DNA from: Ruminococcaceae bacterium UBA1405
Lineage (GTDB): Bacteria; Bacillota; Clostridia; Oscillospirales; Ruminococcaceae
Assembly: GCA_002305685.1 (NCBI GenBank)
Contig: DBQB01000016.1
Location: 1 to 64,000 of the forward strand
DNA: 64,000 nt
Direction: 5' to 3'
Below are positions 1 through 7,616 of the stretch, one piece after another. The position numbers and the translations under genes are program-made. Numbering within the stretch: the stretch's first letter is position 1; every line of letters begins with the position of its first letter. The notes under the pieces were generated by a model. It was given only the letters and a program-made list of their open reading frames with translations. It was not told where the DNA came from and did not search any database.

Positions 1-48
1 GACCCTCTGCTTGTAAGGCAGATGCTCTCCCAGCTGAGCTAAGCTTCC
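1..48 (-). tRNA. tRNA-Val (UAC anticodon), 3' part cut off by the window edge
   Basis: Read on the minus strand, the 5' acceptor arm begins at 48 (GGAAGCT), followed by TA, a D arm (GCTC ... GAGC) and an anticodon stem-loop TCTGC-CTTACAA-GCAGA. The seven-base loop gives anticodon TAC, which reads valine codons. The variable region, T arm and 3' end lie beyond position 1. A consensus promoter sits just upstream (102-130). Confidence 0.93.
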
Positions 49-101
49 ACGAGAATCCGCCGCCGATTGATCCAAGGGAATCGGTATCAGCGACGGAATA
101 T

Positions 102-130
102 ATTATATTCTGATTTGACCGTATTGTCAA
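102..130 (-). promoter_or_regulatory. Consensus vegetative promoter of the tRNA-Val gene
   Basis: Minus strand: TTGACA (125-130), 17-bp spacer, TATAAT (102-107). Both hexamers match the sigma-70/sigma-A consensus exactly, as expected for a stable RNA gene; the tRNA starts about 54 bp downstream of the -10. Confidence 0.85.
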
Positions 131-192
131 CCCTTTTCGCAGAATTTTTTCAAAAATTCTTTTCAAGCGACAAGCTTTTCCTCCCAGGGGAA

Positions 193-1134
193 TTACTGAG
201 GATCGGTATTTTGACAGGAACCGCCGGACGGCTCATCCTCCGAATTCCGTTGCACCGCCTCCCGGCGTTTGGCCATAGCCAACAACTCCTTGCTGGAAAA
301 ATGGTATCGCTTATCACAGAAATGACACTCCACCTGGGTATCCTCCTGCTCCTGGGCCATCTGCCGCAGCTCCTCACTGCCTAGACTGCAAAGCGCCCGT
401 TCCACCCGCTCCCGGCTGCAATCGCACCGGTAACAAACGGTGCTTTCGTCCAGCACTTCAGGAGAAAATCCTTCCAGCGCCTTTTCACAGATCTGTTCCG
501 GCGTCATTCCATCTGCCAGCATCTGGGAAACCGGCGGCATACGATTTACATTTTCTTCCAGCCTGGTTATGGTATCGTCGTCCACACCCGGCAGCAGCTG
601 AATCAAATACCCGCCTGCGGAAATCACAGTCAAATCGGTATTGACCAGCACCCCCAAAGCACAGACGGTGGGAGTCTGCTCACTGACAGCATAATAATGG
701 GTGACATCCTCCGCGATCTCGCCGGACACGATGGGGATTTGACCCACATACGGCTCCCGCATCCCCAAATCCTTGATTACCGTCAGAGTCCCTTGACGTC
801 CCACGGCGCCGGATACATCCAGCTTTCCGTACTGGTTGAGCGGCAATTCTACCACGGCATTGGCTGCATAGGCCTTTACATTGCCTTTGCTGTCCGCCAC
901 AGCAATCAGCGCACCGGCAGGGCCATCCCCCGCCAGACGCAGGGTAACGCTGTCCTTTTCTCCCTTTAACATATCCCCCATCATAGAGGCGGCGGTCAAC
1001 AAACGTCCCAGCGCAGCAGTCATTACGGCTGAAGTTTTATGATACCGCTCTGCCTGTGCCGCCATATCGGTGGAATCAATGGCCATGCAGAGGATACCGC
1101 CGTCCTGTGAAATGGTTCTGACTATCTTTCCCAT
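193..1134 (-). CDS. hslO: Hsp33 redox-regulated molecular chaperone
   Basis: Cytosolic holdase chaperone that is zinc-bound and inactive when reduced, and is activated by oxidative unfolding. The protein is 313 aa from the ATG at 1134 (MGKIVRTISQ), the usual family start; an in-frame start 63 bp upstream is unlikely. The C-terminal redox switch is complete: a CxC pair (C237, C239) and a CxxC pair (C270, C273) 30 residues later. The N-terminal HSP33 fold is recognisable throughout. A methyltransferase gene lies upstream on the same strand with a 90-bp gap. In an anaerobe this suggests defence against oxidative stress. Family assignment is secure. Confidence 0.95.
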   Translation of the reverse strand: MGKIVRTISQDGGILCMAIDSTDMAAQAERYHKTSAVMTAALGRLLTAASMMGDMLKGEKDSVTLRLAGDGPAGALIAVADSKGNVKAYAANAVVELPLNQYGKLDVSGAVGRQGTLTVIKDLGMREPYVGQIPIVSGEIAEDVTHYYAVSEQTPTVCALGVLVNTDLTVISAGGYLIQLLPGVDDDTITRLEENVNRMPPVSQMLADGMTPEQICEKALEGFSPEVLDESTVCYRCDCSRERVERALCSLGSEELRQMAQEQEDTQVECHFCDKRYHFSSKELLAMAKRREAVQRNSEDEPSGGSCQNTDPQ

Positions 1135-1224
1135 GGTATGGTTTCCCTTTCTTTTCCGCAATTCAAATACTGATTTCCTTTTTTGTCTCCGCCCCAAGTG
1201 GGAGCGGCCAGAGCGTATTTCCTC

Positions 1225-1980
1225 TCAACGGGGATTGGGTTGCAGCGCAACATAAATCACCCGCTGGGTTTCCTCTCCCGGCGGGTTCAGCGTGTCATCC
1301 CCATATACCGCCAACAGTTCCAGCCCGCTGTTTTGCAAAAAACGGCAAACCGTCTCGTGATCGTAAGCCCGCTCCGAAAAGGCTTCGCTGTATCGCTGAT
1401 ACCCCTCCCCATCTTCCTGGGCAAAGATATCCAGCGAAATCTCCACTGTCTCCCCATCCTGGCAGCTGTTCTGCCAAACACAGTAGAGATCATCATAATC
1501 GTAGACATAGGTCTCGTTGCTCAATATGTTCCGATGTTTGTAGGGGGTATTGAGGTCAAAGATAAAGATGCCCCCCGGTGCGGTAAAAAGGGAGACCCGG
1601 TCAAACACCTTTTGCACCAGCGCCGGATCGGTGATATGATTGAGGCTGTCCAGAGCACAGACCGTCACATCCACCGTTCCATAAAGATCCAGTTGGTCCA
1701 TATCCTGACACAAAAACAGGATCCCCGCCTGTGCTTCATAATTTTTGTCCATCGCCACCGAAAGCATTTCGTTGGAGCCATCCACCCCAATGACATCATA
1801 TCCCAGTTTGGAAAGCTCCAGAGAAAGACTTCCGGTGCCGCAGGCCAGATCCAACAATAGTTCCACCGGGCGTTTGACCCATTTGCGAATCAGCCCATCA
1901 AAATAAGCCGCTCGAACCGGGTACTGCACATTCTGCGTCAACCGGTCATAATACCAGGCAAAACCACCGTATCCCGCCAT
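1225..1980 (-). CDS. Class I SAM-dependent methyltransferase
   Basis: 251-aa protein with a Rossmann-type methyltransferase fold. Motif I (DLACGTGSLSLEL) lies near residues 44-56, followed by the acidic motif II (VIGVDGSNEML). The substrate cannot be read from sequence; the family includes many small-molecule and tRNA/protein methyltransferases. Its ATG overlaps the TAA of the upstream yerC-like gene by one base (TAATG), so the two are very probably translationally coupled and co-transcribed. Confidence 0.88.
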   Translation of the reverse strand: MAGYGGFAWYYDRLTQNVQYPVRAAYFDGLIRKWVKRPVELLLDLACGTGSLSLELSKLGYDVIGVDGSNEMLSVAMDKNYEAQAGILFLCQDMDQLDLYGTVDVTVCALDSLNHITDPALVQKVFDRVSLFTAPGGIFIFDLNTPYKHRNILSNETYVYDYDDLYCVWQNSCQDGETVEISLDIFAQEDGEGYQRYSEAFSERAYDHETVCRFLQNSGLELLAVYGDDTLNPPGEETQRVIYVALQPNPR

Positions 1981-2267
1981 TATTTGTCCAGCCTTTCAAA
2001 TACAATTTTATATCCGTCGCTCCCATAGGAGAGAGAGCGGTTGACCCGGCTAATGGTGGCAGTACTGGCGCCGGTTTTCTCCACAATCTCACTGTATACC
2101 TTATGTTCGCTGAGCATCTTGGCCACCAAAATCCGTTGGGACAGCGCCTTCAGTTCCGGTACGGTACACAGATCCTCAAAAAACGCGTAACACTCCTCCA
2201 TGGTCTCCAGTTTCAGAATCGCCTGAAACAAAAACTCCACATTGAGCTCTTTGATTTTGCTGTTCAT
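1980..2267 (-). CDS. YerC/YecD family TrpR-like DNA-binding protein
   Basis: 95-aa protein of the TrpR superfamily (YerC/YecD type). It has a helical N-terminal half and a helix-turn-helix near residues 55-80 (KVYSEIVEKTGASTATISR, followed by VNRSLSYGSDGYK). It lacks the operon context of true TrpR (no trp genes in the window). It forms a two-gene unit with the downstream methyltransferase. Probably a small transcription factor; its targets are unknown. Confidence 0.9.
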   Translation of the reverse strand: MNSKIKELNVEFLFQAILKLETMEECYAFFEDLCTVPELKALSQRILVAKMLSEHKVYSEIVEKTGASTATISRVNRSLSYGSDGYKIVFERLDK

Positions 2268-2518
2268 ACCAGTGGTCCGTCCTTTCCGATTTTCTGCTTT
2301 TTATACGCCATCATCCAATTCGATCAACAGGATAATACCGAAACAATTCTGATATCCTAGCGATAGAGTTTCACCTATCTATAGAGGGTTATCAAGCCCT
2401 AAGATATTTTACCATTTACCATGGTAGTTTGGCAACCCTATGAAGCAAAAAAATGAACGCTCCATTTTTGGCAAGCAAATTCGTCAAGCAAAGGGGACAC
2501 AGAAGCCGGATCATAACA

Positions 2519-2558
2519 AAAAGCGTTTCTTCCGTCCATCAACAGAAGAAACGCTTTT
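2519..2558 (-). terminator. Intrinsic terminator of the aldolase gene
   Basis: A 14-bp perfect stem (2519-2532 with 2545-2558) starts 8 bp after the aldolase stop codon. On the minus strand the A/T end of the stem runs into a T-rich tail. Confidence 0.85.
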
Positions 2559-2565
2559 GGGTTAC

Positions 2566-3429
2566 TTACGCTTTTCCAACCGAACCAAACAGTTCCATCT
2601 TCTCCTTAACCGTATCCATCATTGCTTCATAGCCGGGTTTGAGCAGTTTTCTCGGGTCGTAACCCTTTCCTTTGAGATCCAGGCCCGCTTCAATGTATTT
2701 ACGGGTAGCAGCGGCAAAAGCCAGCTGACATTCGGTGTTGACGTTAATCTTGGACACACCCAGGGAAATGGCTTTTTGGATCATCTCCGCAGGAATACCT
2801 GTACCGCCATGCAGCACCAGCGGGATACCTCCGGAAACCTCCTGCACCTTAGCCAGCACATCAAAATCCAAGCCGGGCCAGTTGGGCGGATACGTACCAT
2901 GGATATTACCGATACCAGCAGCCAGCATATCGATTCCCAGCGCCGCAATTTTGGCACATTCGGCAGGATCCGCCTTTTCACCGCCGCCAACGACTCCATC
3001 CTCCTCGCCGCCGATGGCGCCGACTTCTGCTTCCACCGAAACGCCCTTTTCCGCTGCTTTACGGATGATTTCCTTGGTTTTTTCGATGTTTTCATCGATG
3101 GGATAATGGGAACCGTCAAACATAACGGAGGAAAAACCAGCCTCGATACAGGCCAGCGCACCGGTATACTCGCCGTGATCCAGATGCAGAGCCACAGGAA
3201 CCGTAATGTTCAGGGATTTCAGCATCCCGTTGACCATGCCAACAACGGTACCATAACCGGTCATATATTTGGCAGCGCCTTCAGAAACACCGAGAATCAC
3301 AGGAGACTGACAGGCCTGGGCGGTGTTTAGGATGGCTTTGGTCCATTCCAGATTATTGATGTTAAACTGGCCGACAGCATATTTTCCTTCCTTGGCCTTA
3401 AGGAGCATTTCCTTTGCAGATACAAGCAT
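2566..3429 (-). CDS. fba: Class II fructose-1,6-bisphosphate aldolase
   Basis: Cleaves fructose-1,6-bisphosphate to glyceraldehyde-3-phosphate and dihydroxyacetone phosphate in glycolysis and gluconeogenesis. The protein is 287 aa from the ATG at 3429, which has a perfect AGGAGG 8 bp upstream; an in-frame GTG at 3435 lies too close to that site. HLDHG (residues 82-86) holds the catalytic Asp and a zinc-binding His. VLHGGTG supplies a further zinc His, and the phosphate/K+ binding glycine loops follow. It looks monocistronic, with a strong terminator downstream and a hairpin upstream. Confidence 0.95.
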   Translation of the reverse strand: MLVSAKEMLLKAKEGKYAVGQFNINNLEWTKAILNTAQACQSPVILGVSEGAAKYMTGYGTVVGMVNGMLKSLNITVPVALHLDHGEYTGALACIEAGFSSVMFDGSHYPIDENIEKTKEIIRKAAEKGVSVEAEVGAIGGEEDGVVGGGEKADPAECAKIAALGIDMLAAGIGNIHGTYPPNWPGLDFDVLAKVQEVSGGIPLVLHGGTGIPAEMIQKAISLGVSKINVNTECQLAFAAATRKYIEAGLDLKGKGYDPRKLLKPGYEAMMDTVKEKMELFGSVGKA

Positions 3430-3459
3430 TTGCACGACCTCCTAACGATTTATTGAACA

Positions 3460-3479
3460 CCGGACGGTAAACCGTCCGG
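3460..3479. repeat. Perfect inverted repeat in the aldolase leader
   Basis: Nine-bp arms (CCGGACGGT / ACCGTCCGG) separated by two bases, about 20 bp upstream of the aldolase Shine-Dalgarno. It could be an operator or a leader hairpin; no U-run follows it on either strand. Confidence 0.6.
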
Positions 3480-3482
3480 CTG

Positions 3483-3504
3483 AAAATTGCCGGGATTCCG
3501 GCAA
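3483..3504 (-). terminator. Intrinsic terminator of the GltD-like oxidoreductase gene
   Basis: Minus strand: 7-bp GC-rich stem (TTGCCGG / CCGGCAA), 4-nt loop, then TTTT. It lies about 90 bp past the oxidoreductase stop codon. Confidence 0.65.
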
Positions 3505-3592
3505 GGATCAGCAGGATCATCAATCAGAAAAGTAAAAAACCGTATTTTTCAGCGTTTGAAGCCACAGCGGAGAATATCTGTGACCACAATCG

Positions 3593-4894
3593 TTACAACA
3601 ATTCCTCCATCGCCTCAGGCGCATCTGCGGAGAGATTGGCAACTGTATCCGGAGGCAGCTGCTGCCCCCGCAAGGCTGCGTCTTCCCGCATAAAGGTGTC
3701 CATGGCGTCCGCAACCTGTTTGGAATATCTTACCGCTTCCACCACCGTTTTAGCTCCCTTTACCACATCTCCGGAAGCAAAAACACCCCGGCGGGTGGTA
3801 TGACCATTGGCGTCGGTGATAATCAGGCCCCGTTCATTGACCTCAATGCCGTAGGTGGTAGAGACAATCCGATCACGGGGTCCTTGACTGATGGAGATGA
3901 TGGTAGAATCGGCAGGATAGAGTTTCTCGGTCCCTGGAATCTCCTGAAAAGAACCGTCCTCCCCACAGGATACATCGCTAAAGATTACCCCTTCGTCAGT
4001 AATTTCCACAGGGGCTTTGCAGTATTCAAACGAAACGCCATCCATCAGCGCATACTCCATCTCGTGCTGGCTGGCGGCAACGGTATCGGCGCGGGAGAAC
4101 ACCGTAACCTGACGCACCCCTTTTCGGAGCGCGGTACGGGCAACATCCATGGCGGCGTTGCCGGCACCGATGACATTGAGGGAATTTCCCAGCGTATAGG
4201 AATCGGGATTGCTCAGATAGTTGATGGCATAGTGCACATTTCCCAGACTCTCCCCTTTGATTCCCAGGGTATTGGGCTTCCAAACACCGGTACCGATAAA
4301 GATGGAACGATACTCATCCCGGAACAGATCGTCCACCCCGATGGCTGCTCCGATGGATGTGTTGGGCCGAATCCGAATACCTATGGAAGTCATCAGCTTT
4401 TTATAGCGGTCCAAAATCGTTTTGGGAAGGCGGAATTCTGGAATACCATACCGCAGCACACCGCCGATCTGGTCGCGGGACTCAAAGATCGTTACATCGT
4501 ACCCACGGGTGGCAAGAATGATGGCGATGGTGATTCCGGCAGGACCTGAACCGATGATGGCACAGCGTATGTTTTTCCTCGGCGCAAGCACCGGCTTGAG
4601 TTTATCAAAATAGTTGTCGGAAATGTAATTTTCGATGCTGCTGATATGGATGCCTGCGCCTTTGCGGGCCAAAACGCAATGCCCTTCACACTGGTTTTCG
4701 TGATTGCATACCAGAGAGCAGACCAGAGAAAGAGGATTGTTTTCAAAAAGCATATGTCCTGCATCGTTGATTCCCCCGGTGATAAAAGCATGAATCATAT
4801 CCGGAATTGGGGTATTGATGGGACAACCGGTACGGCACATCGGCTTTTTACAGTTGAGACAACGCCGCGCCTCATTGATGACATGAATGGCCAT
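3593..4894 (-). CDS. GltD/NfnB-like NAD(P)-dependent oxidoreductase, without a partner gene
   Basis: 433-aa flavoprotein of the glutamate-synthase small-subunit family. An N-terminal iron-sulfur cluster-binding helical domain has Cys motif CLNCKKPMCRTGCP (residues 13-26) and further Cys at CSLVCNHENQCEGHC. Two dinucleotide-binding folds follow: GSGPAG for FAD and GAGNAAMD for NAD(P)H. The family passes electrons from NAD(P)H to a partner such as GltB or NfnA. No partner is encoded here, so the acceptor is unknown. An AAGGAG site lies upstream of the ATG, and a promoter at 5014-5041 makes this a single-gene unit. Confidence 0.85.
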   Translation of the reverse strand: MAIHVINEARRCLNCKKPMCRTGCPINTPIPDMIHAFITGGINDAGHMLFENNPLSLVCSLVCNHENQCEGHCVLARKGAGIHISSIENYISDNYFDKLKPVLAPRKNIRCAIIGSGPAGITIAIILATRGYDVTIFESRDQIGGVLRYGIPEFRLPKTILDRYKKLMTSIGIRIRPNTSIGAAIGVDDLFRDEYRSIFIGTGVWKPNTLGIKGESLGNVHYAINYLSNPDSYTLGNSLNVIGAGNAAMDVARTALRKGVRQVTVFSRADTVAASQHEMEYALMDGVSFEYCKAPVEITDEGVIFSDVSCGEDGSFQEIPGTEKLYPADSTIISISQGPRDRIVSTTYGIEVNERGLIITDANGHTTRRGVFASGDVVKGAKTVVEAVRYSKQVADAMDTFMREDAALRGQQLPPDTVANLSADAPEAMEELL

Positions 4895-5013
4895 GAAATA
4901 CTACTCTCCTTCTTCTCAGAGCTATTGACAGGGAAGCCGAAAGCAAAGCCTTTTTTGCTGAATTTTGAGGAATATTGTCAATAATTTGCTGAGTAAAATA
5001 CATCTTTTTATTG

Positions 5014-5041
5014 ATTATATCACTTTTTTGAGAAACATCAA
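5014..5041 (-). promoter_or_regulatory. Promoter of the GltD-like oxidoreductase gene
   Basis: Minus strand: TTGATG (5036-5041), 16-bp spacer, TATAAT (5014-5019), about 120 bp upstream of the ATG. Confidence 0.65.
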
Positions 5042-5172
5042 TCACAAAACCGTAAAAAGCACTGTTTAGAAAAGAAATTTTTTGACACCAAGGCAGATCC
5101 GCCTCAAATGATTTGGGGAACCTATCACAAGAAGCCGGCTTCATCTGTTCCATGCCCAAACCGCATTCCTAT

Positions 5173-6207
5173 TTATCCTCGTTTTTTAAAGCGCTCGGTA
5201 AACTGAATCTGCCGGACATCCCGCCCAACAAAACGGTAGATATGGCAGCAACCCAACAAACGGGAAACCACCCGCTCGGTATAGCGCTTTTCGATCTCCG
5301 ACAGCTTGAGATTGGTGCTGATGATAAAAGGGAGACGCTTCATCATTCTGGTATTGAGCAGATGGTAGATGGTGGATTGGGTGAACTGCGTCTGAAACTC
5401 CGATCCCAGATCATCCAGTATCAAAAGATCACATCCGCAGCTCAGCTCCAGCGTATCGGTTTGACGCCCTTCTCTCTGAAAATGTTCCTTCTCAATCTGG
5501 GACAGCAGATTCTGCGCCGAGACATAGAGAACCCCGTATCCCTTCTCAATCACCTCTCTGGCAATCGCCAGGGAGAGATGGGTCTTGCCCAACCCAGTGG
5601 AACCGGTAAAGAGCATACTGTCAGTGACCGGTGCATCAGGCAAATCAGAAGAAGGCAGCGCAAAGTTTTTCGCGTAGCTGCGGCACTGGGCATAAATCTC
5701 CCGCATACAGTCCCTGGGACTGATTTTGAGTTCCGGCAACGGTTCGGTGGAATAGTAATCCAGAGAAAAGGTATCAAAGCTGCACAGTTCCATCGCCGAA
5801 TCCCGATTGAGCTTTTCAAGGGCCAGTTGGGTCAAAAGCTGGCGATAGCAGCGGCAAAAATAGGGACCATCATAGCCGGTATCTTCACAGATGTTACAGT
5901 GATAGCGGGGATACAGCGCATCCGCATCATAACCATTTTGCTGCAGCAGTTGGGAAATCTGCCGCTGCAGCTGTTGGTTTTCCTGTTCCAGCCGCGCAAT
6001 CACAGCCGAAGCCTCCCCGGGCGCAAGACCGAGCACCGAACGGGCAACCCGCAGCCCCGTATTGGAAAGCTGCTGCTGAAGCTGTGCAATCTGAGAAACG
6101 CGCTGATAGATCTCCTGTTTGCGCTGTTGCGCTTCCCGCTCAGCAGTGTTTCGGCGCTGCTGCATCTGAGCGGTAGCCTGGGTATAAATTTCCTTAGAAA
6201 AGGCCAT
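5173..6207 (-). CDS. DnaC/DnaI-like helicase-loader ATPase
   Basis: 344-aa AAA+ ATPase that in Firmicutes loads the replicative helicase. A coiled-coil N terminus (residues about 10-95, Gln/Glu/Arg-rich) precedes a Cys cluster (C104, C107, C118, C120) that probably binds zinc as in DnaI. Walker A is GSTGLGKT (202-209), Walker B is LLILDDLG, and sensor/arginine regions follow. The gene begins 4 bp after the DnaD-like gene stops, with AAGGTG as its ribosome site. Partnership with a DnaD-domain protein supports a replication-initiation or restart role. Confidence 0.9.
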   Translation of the reverse strand: MAFSKEIYTQATAQMQQRRNTAEREAQQRKQEIYQRVSQIAQLQQQLSNTGLRVARSVLGLAPGEASAVIARLEQENQQLQRQISQLLQQNGYDADALYPRYHCNICEDTGYDGPYFCRCYRQLLTQLALEKLNRDSAMELCSFDTFSLDYYSTEPLPELKISPRDCMREIYAQCRSYAKNFALPSSDLPDAPVTDSMLFTGSTGLGKTHLSLAIAREVIEKGYGVLYVSAQNLLSQIEKEHFQREGRQTDTLELSCGCDLLILDDLGSEFQTQFTQSTIYHLLNTRMMKRLPFIISTNLKLSEIEKRYTERVVSRLLGCCHIYRFVGRDVRQIQFTERFKKRG

Positions 6208-6211
6208 AGGT

Positions 6212-7267
6212 TCACCTTCTTTCCGACGGATTTTTCAGTGGGCGCTCCGCTCCGGAAACAAGCTGTTCGATCTCGTCCAAATTATAGGAAGTATTTTGAA
6301 CGGAGGAAGGCTGCGTCTGAACTTCGGATGCAGGTTTTTCCCGCTCCTGAAGCGCCTGCTCGGGAGTTGTAATGCCTTTTTTATGCCAGGATTTTAAAAT
6401 GGAGTCCACATAAGGAAAGCTCAGCCGGCCGATATTTTCAATGGTTCTCTCATAGGCAAGGCGGATCAGCGCAATACCGCTGTGATACTCCTGGTACCAC
6501 TTTTGTATGTATTTTTGTTCCTTCTCCACAAGATCCCGATCCCGAATGCCGAAAGCGGATTTGATTTCATTGTCCCAACGGTTTTGTTCCTCCAATTTGT
6601 GGATATGCGCCTCGGCGGTTTCCAGCGAGTTGACCCCCTCGTCCAGCCAGTTGAGCGCCACCCGCTCGATATACCGCATCTGTTTTTTACCAATGGAACA
6701 GCAGTACTGGATCACCATCAGGATCACATCGATAGGGATTCCGGCCCAGTCATAAAGATAGATCAGAGAGCTTCGATCGGTGAGATGAAGATATTTTCCC
6801 AGCTGGTTGGCGGCCGACTGGAACAAGAATTCTATGTTGGGATCCTTCTCCATCATCGCCGCAATCTGTTCGCTAGTGGGACGACCCCGATAGGTCGAAA
6901 CCCCTACTGGAGGCGTCTGCCGGACAGATTTTGGCGGGGTGGATGAAGGGAGCGAATCTATGCCGGACAGCTGAGAAGAAGGCACAGAGGACGACGAAAG
7001 ATGTGGCTGCTGAACCAACGCAGAAGGATCTGACTGCACAGTGAGGATGCCTGTCTGTATCCAGTAGCGCAGCGCATCCCGCACCTCCGGCGGATCCATA
7101 GACAACCGGCGAGCAATCTCTTCCTCACCGGCACTGCCGCCGCTGCGCAGGATGATCAGCAGCGCCCGCAATGCAGCTGCTCCACAGATAAGAATATGTT
7201 GGTCCACCACCGACGTGGGAACGGCAAATACCGTGCGCCATTGGTCGGAAGAAACGGTATATGTCAT
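6212..7267 (-). CDS. DnaD-domain replication protein
   Basis: 351-aa protein. Residues 1-95 resemble the winged-helix N-terminal domain of DnaD/DnaB primosome proteins. A Ser/Pro-rich linker (about 98-130) follows, and then a DnaD/DnaB_2 helical domain (about 135-300, with YKYIQKW-type motif at EKEQKYIQKWYQ). It binds DNA and recruits the helicase loader encoded immediately downstream. The start has GGAGG nine bases upstream and a promoter at 7352-7380. Confidence 0.88.
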   Translation of the reverse strand: MTYTVSSDQWRTVFAVPTSVVDQHILICGAAALRALLIILRSGGSAGEEEIARRLSMDPPEVRDALRYWIQTGILTVQSDPSALVQQPHLSSSSVPSSQLSGIDSLPSSTPPKSVRQTPPVGVSTYRGRPTSEQIAAMMEKDPNIEFLFQSAANQLGKYLHLTDRSSLIYLYDWAGIPIDVILMVIQYCCSIGKKQMRYIERVALNWLDEGVNSLETAEAHIHKLEEQNRWDNEIKSAFGIRDRDLVEKEQKYIQKWYQEYHSGIALIRLAYERTIENIGRLSFPYVDSILKSWHKKGITTPEQALQEREKPASEVQTQPSSVQNTSYNLDEIEQLVSGAERPLKNPSERR

Positions 7268-7351
7268 AAAACAGATCCTCCTTTGGGATCAAGGTTGATA
7301 CGCGCAGCTCCAATACAAAACACCGGCACATTGTCCGGCAAACCTTCTATT

Positions 7352-7380
7352 AGTATATCACGACACACCGGCAAAAACAA
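7352..7380 (-). promoter_or_regulatory. Promoter of the dnaD-like/dnaC-like operon
   Basis: Minus strand: TTGTTT (7375-7380), 17-bp spacer, TATACT (7352-7357), 85 bp upstream of the first ATG. Confidence 0.6.
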
Positions 7381-7490
7381 TCCGGAACCAACACAGCGTC
7401 GCTGATTCCAATATCATTGCTCCAAAATGCAGCCGCTTCCGTTTGAGAAGCAATCTGCTCTTTCAAACCAATTATCGGACGAAAACCCAA

Positions 7491-7502
7491 AAACATTTGT
7501 TC
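7491..7502 (+). promoter_or_regulatory. Candidate LexA (SOS) box upstream of uvrB
   Basis: AAACATTTGTTC differs by one base from the Bacillus-type core GAAC-N4-GTTC. It sits 20 bp upstream of the uvrB -35. The match is short and could be chance; uvrBA being SOS-controlled in Firmicutes makes it worth noting. Confidence 0.35.
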
Positions 7503-7522
7503 CTATTTTTCTTGGAAACCCA

Positions 7523-7551
7523 TTGTAGAAACCAGATTTCGGTGGTACAAT
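7523..7551 (+). promoter_or_regulatory. Promoter of uvrB-uvrA
   Basis: TTGTAG (7523-7528), 17-bp spacer, TACAAT (7546-7551). The start codon is 66 bp downstream. Together with the divergent promoter at 7352-7380 this accounts for the 349-bp gap at 7268-7616. Confidence 0.65.
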
Positions 7552-7616
7552 AAGGCTGAACGTCTATCGTCTATCGTTAATCGCCAACCGGCCTTAGTGC
7601 CAGAGAGGAGTCTGCC

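Noticed and set aside
5132..5143. GAAGCCGGCTTC palindrome after the DnaC-like gene
   Set aside because: Only six-bp arms with no loop room and no U-run; not enough for a terminator or operator call.
5113..6372. 419-codon open frame on the plus strand
   Set aside because: Antisense to the DnaC-like ATPase, whose Walker motifs and Cys cluster are clear.
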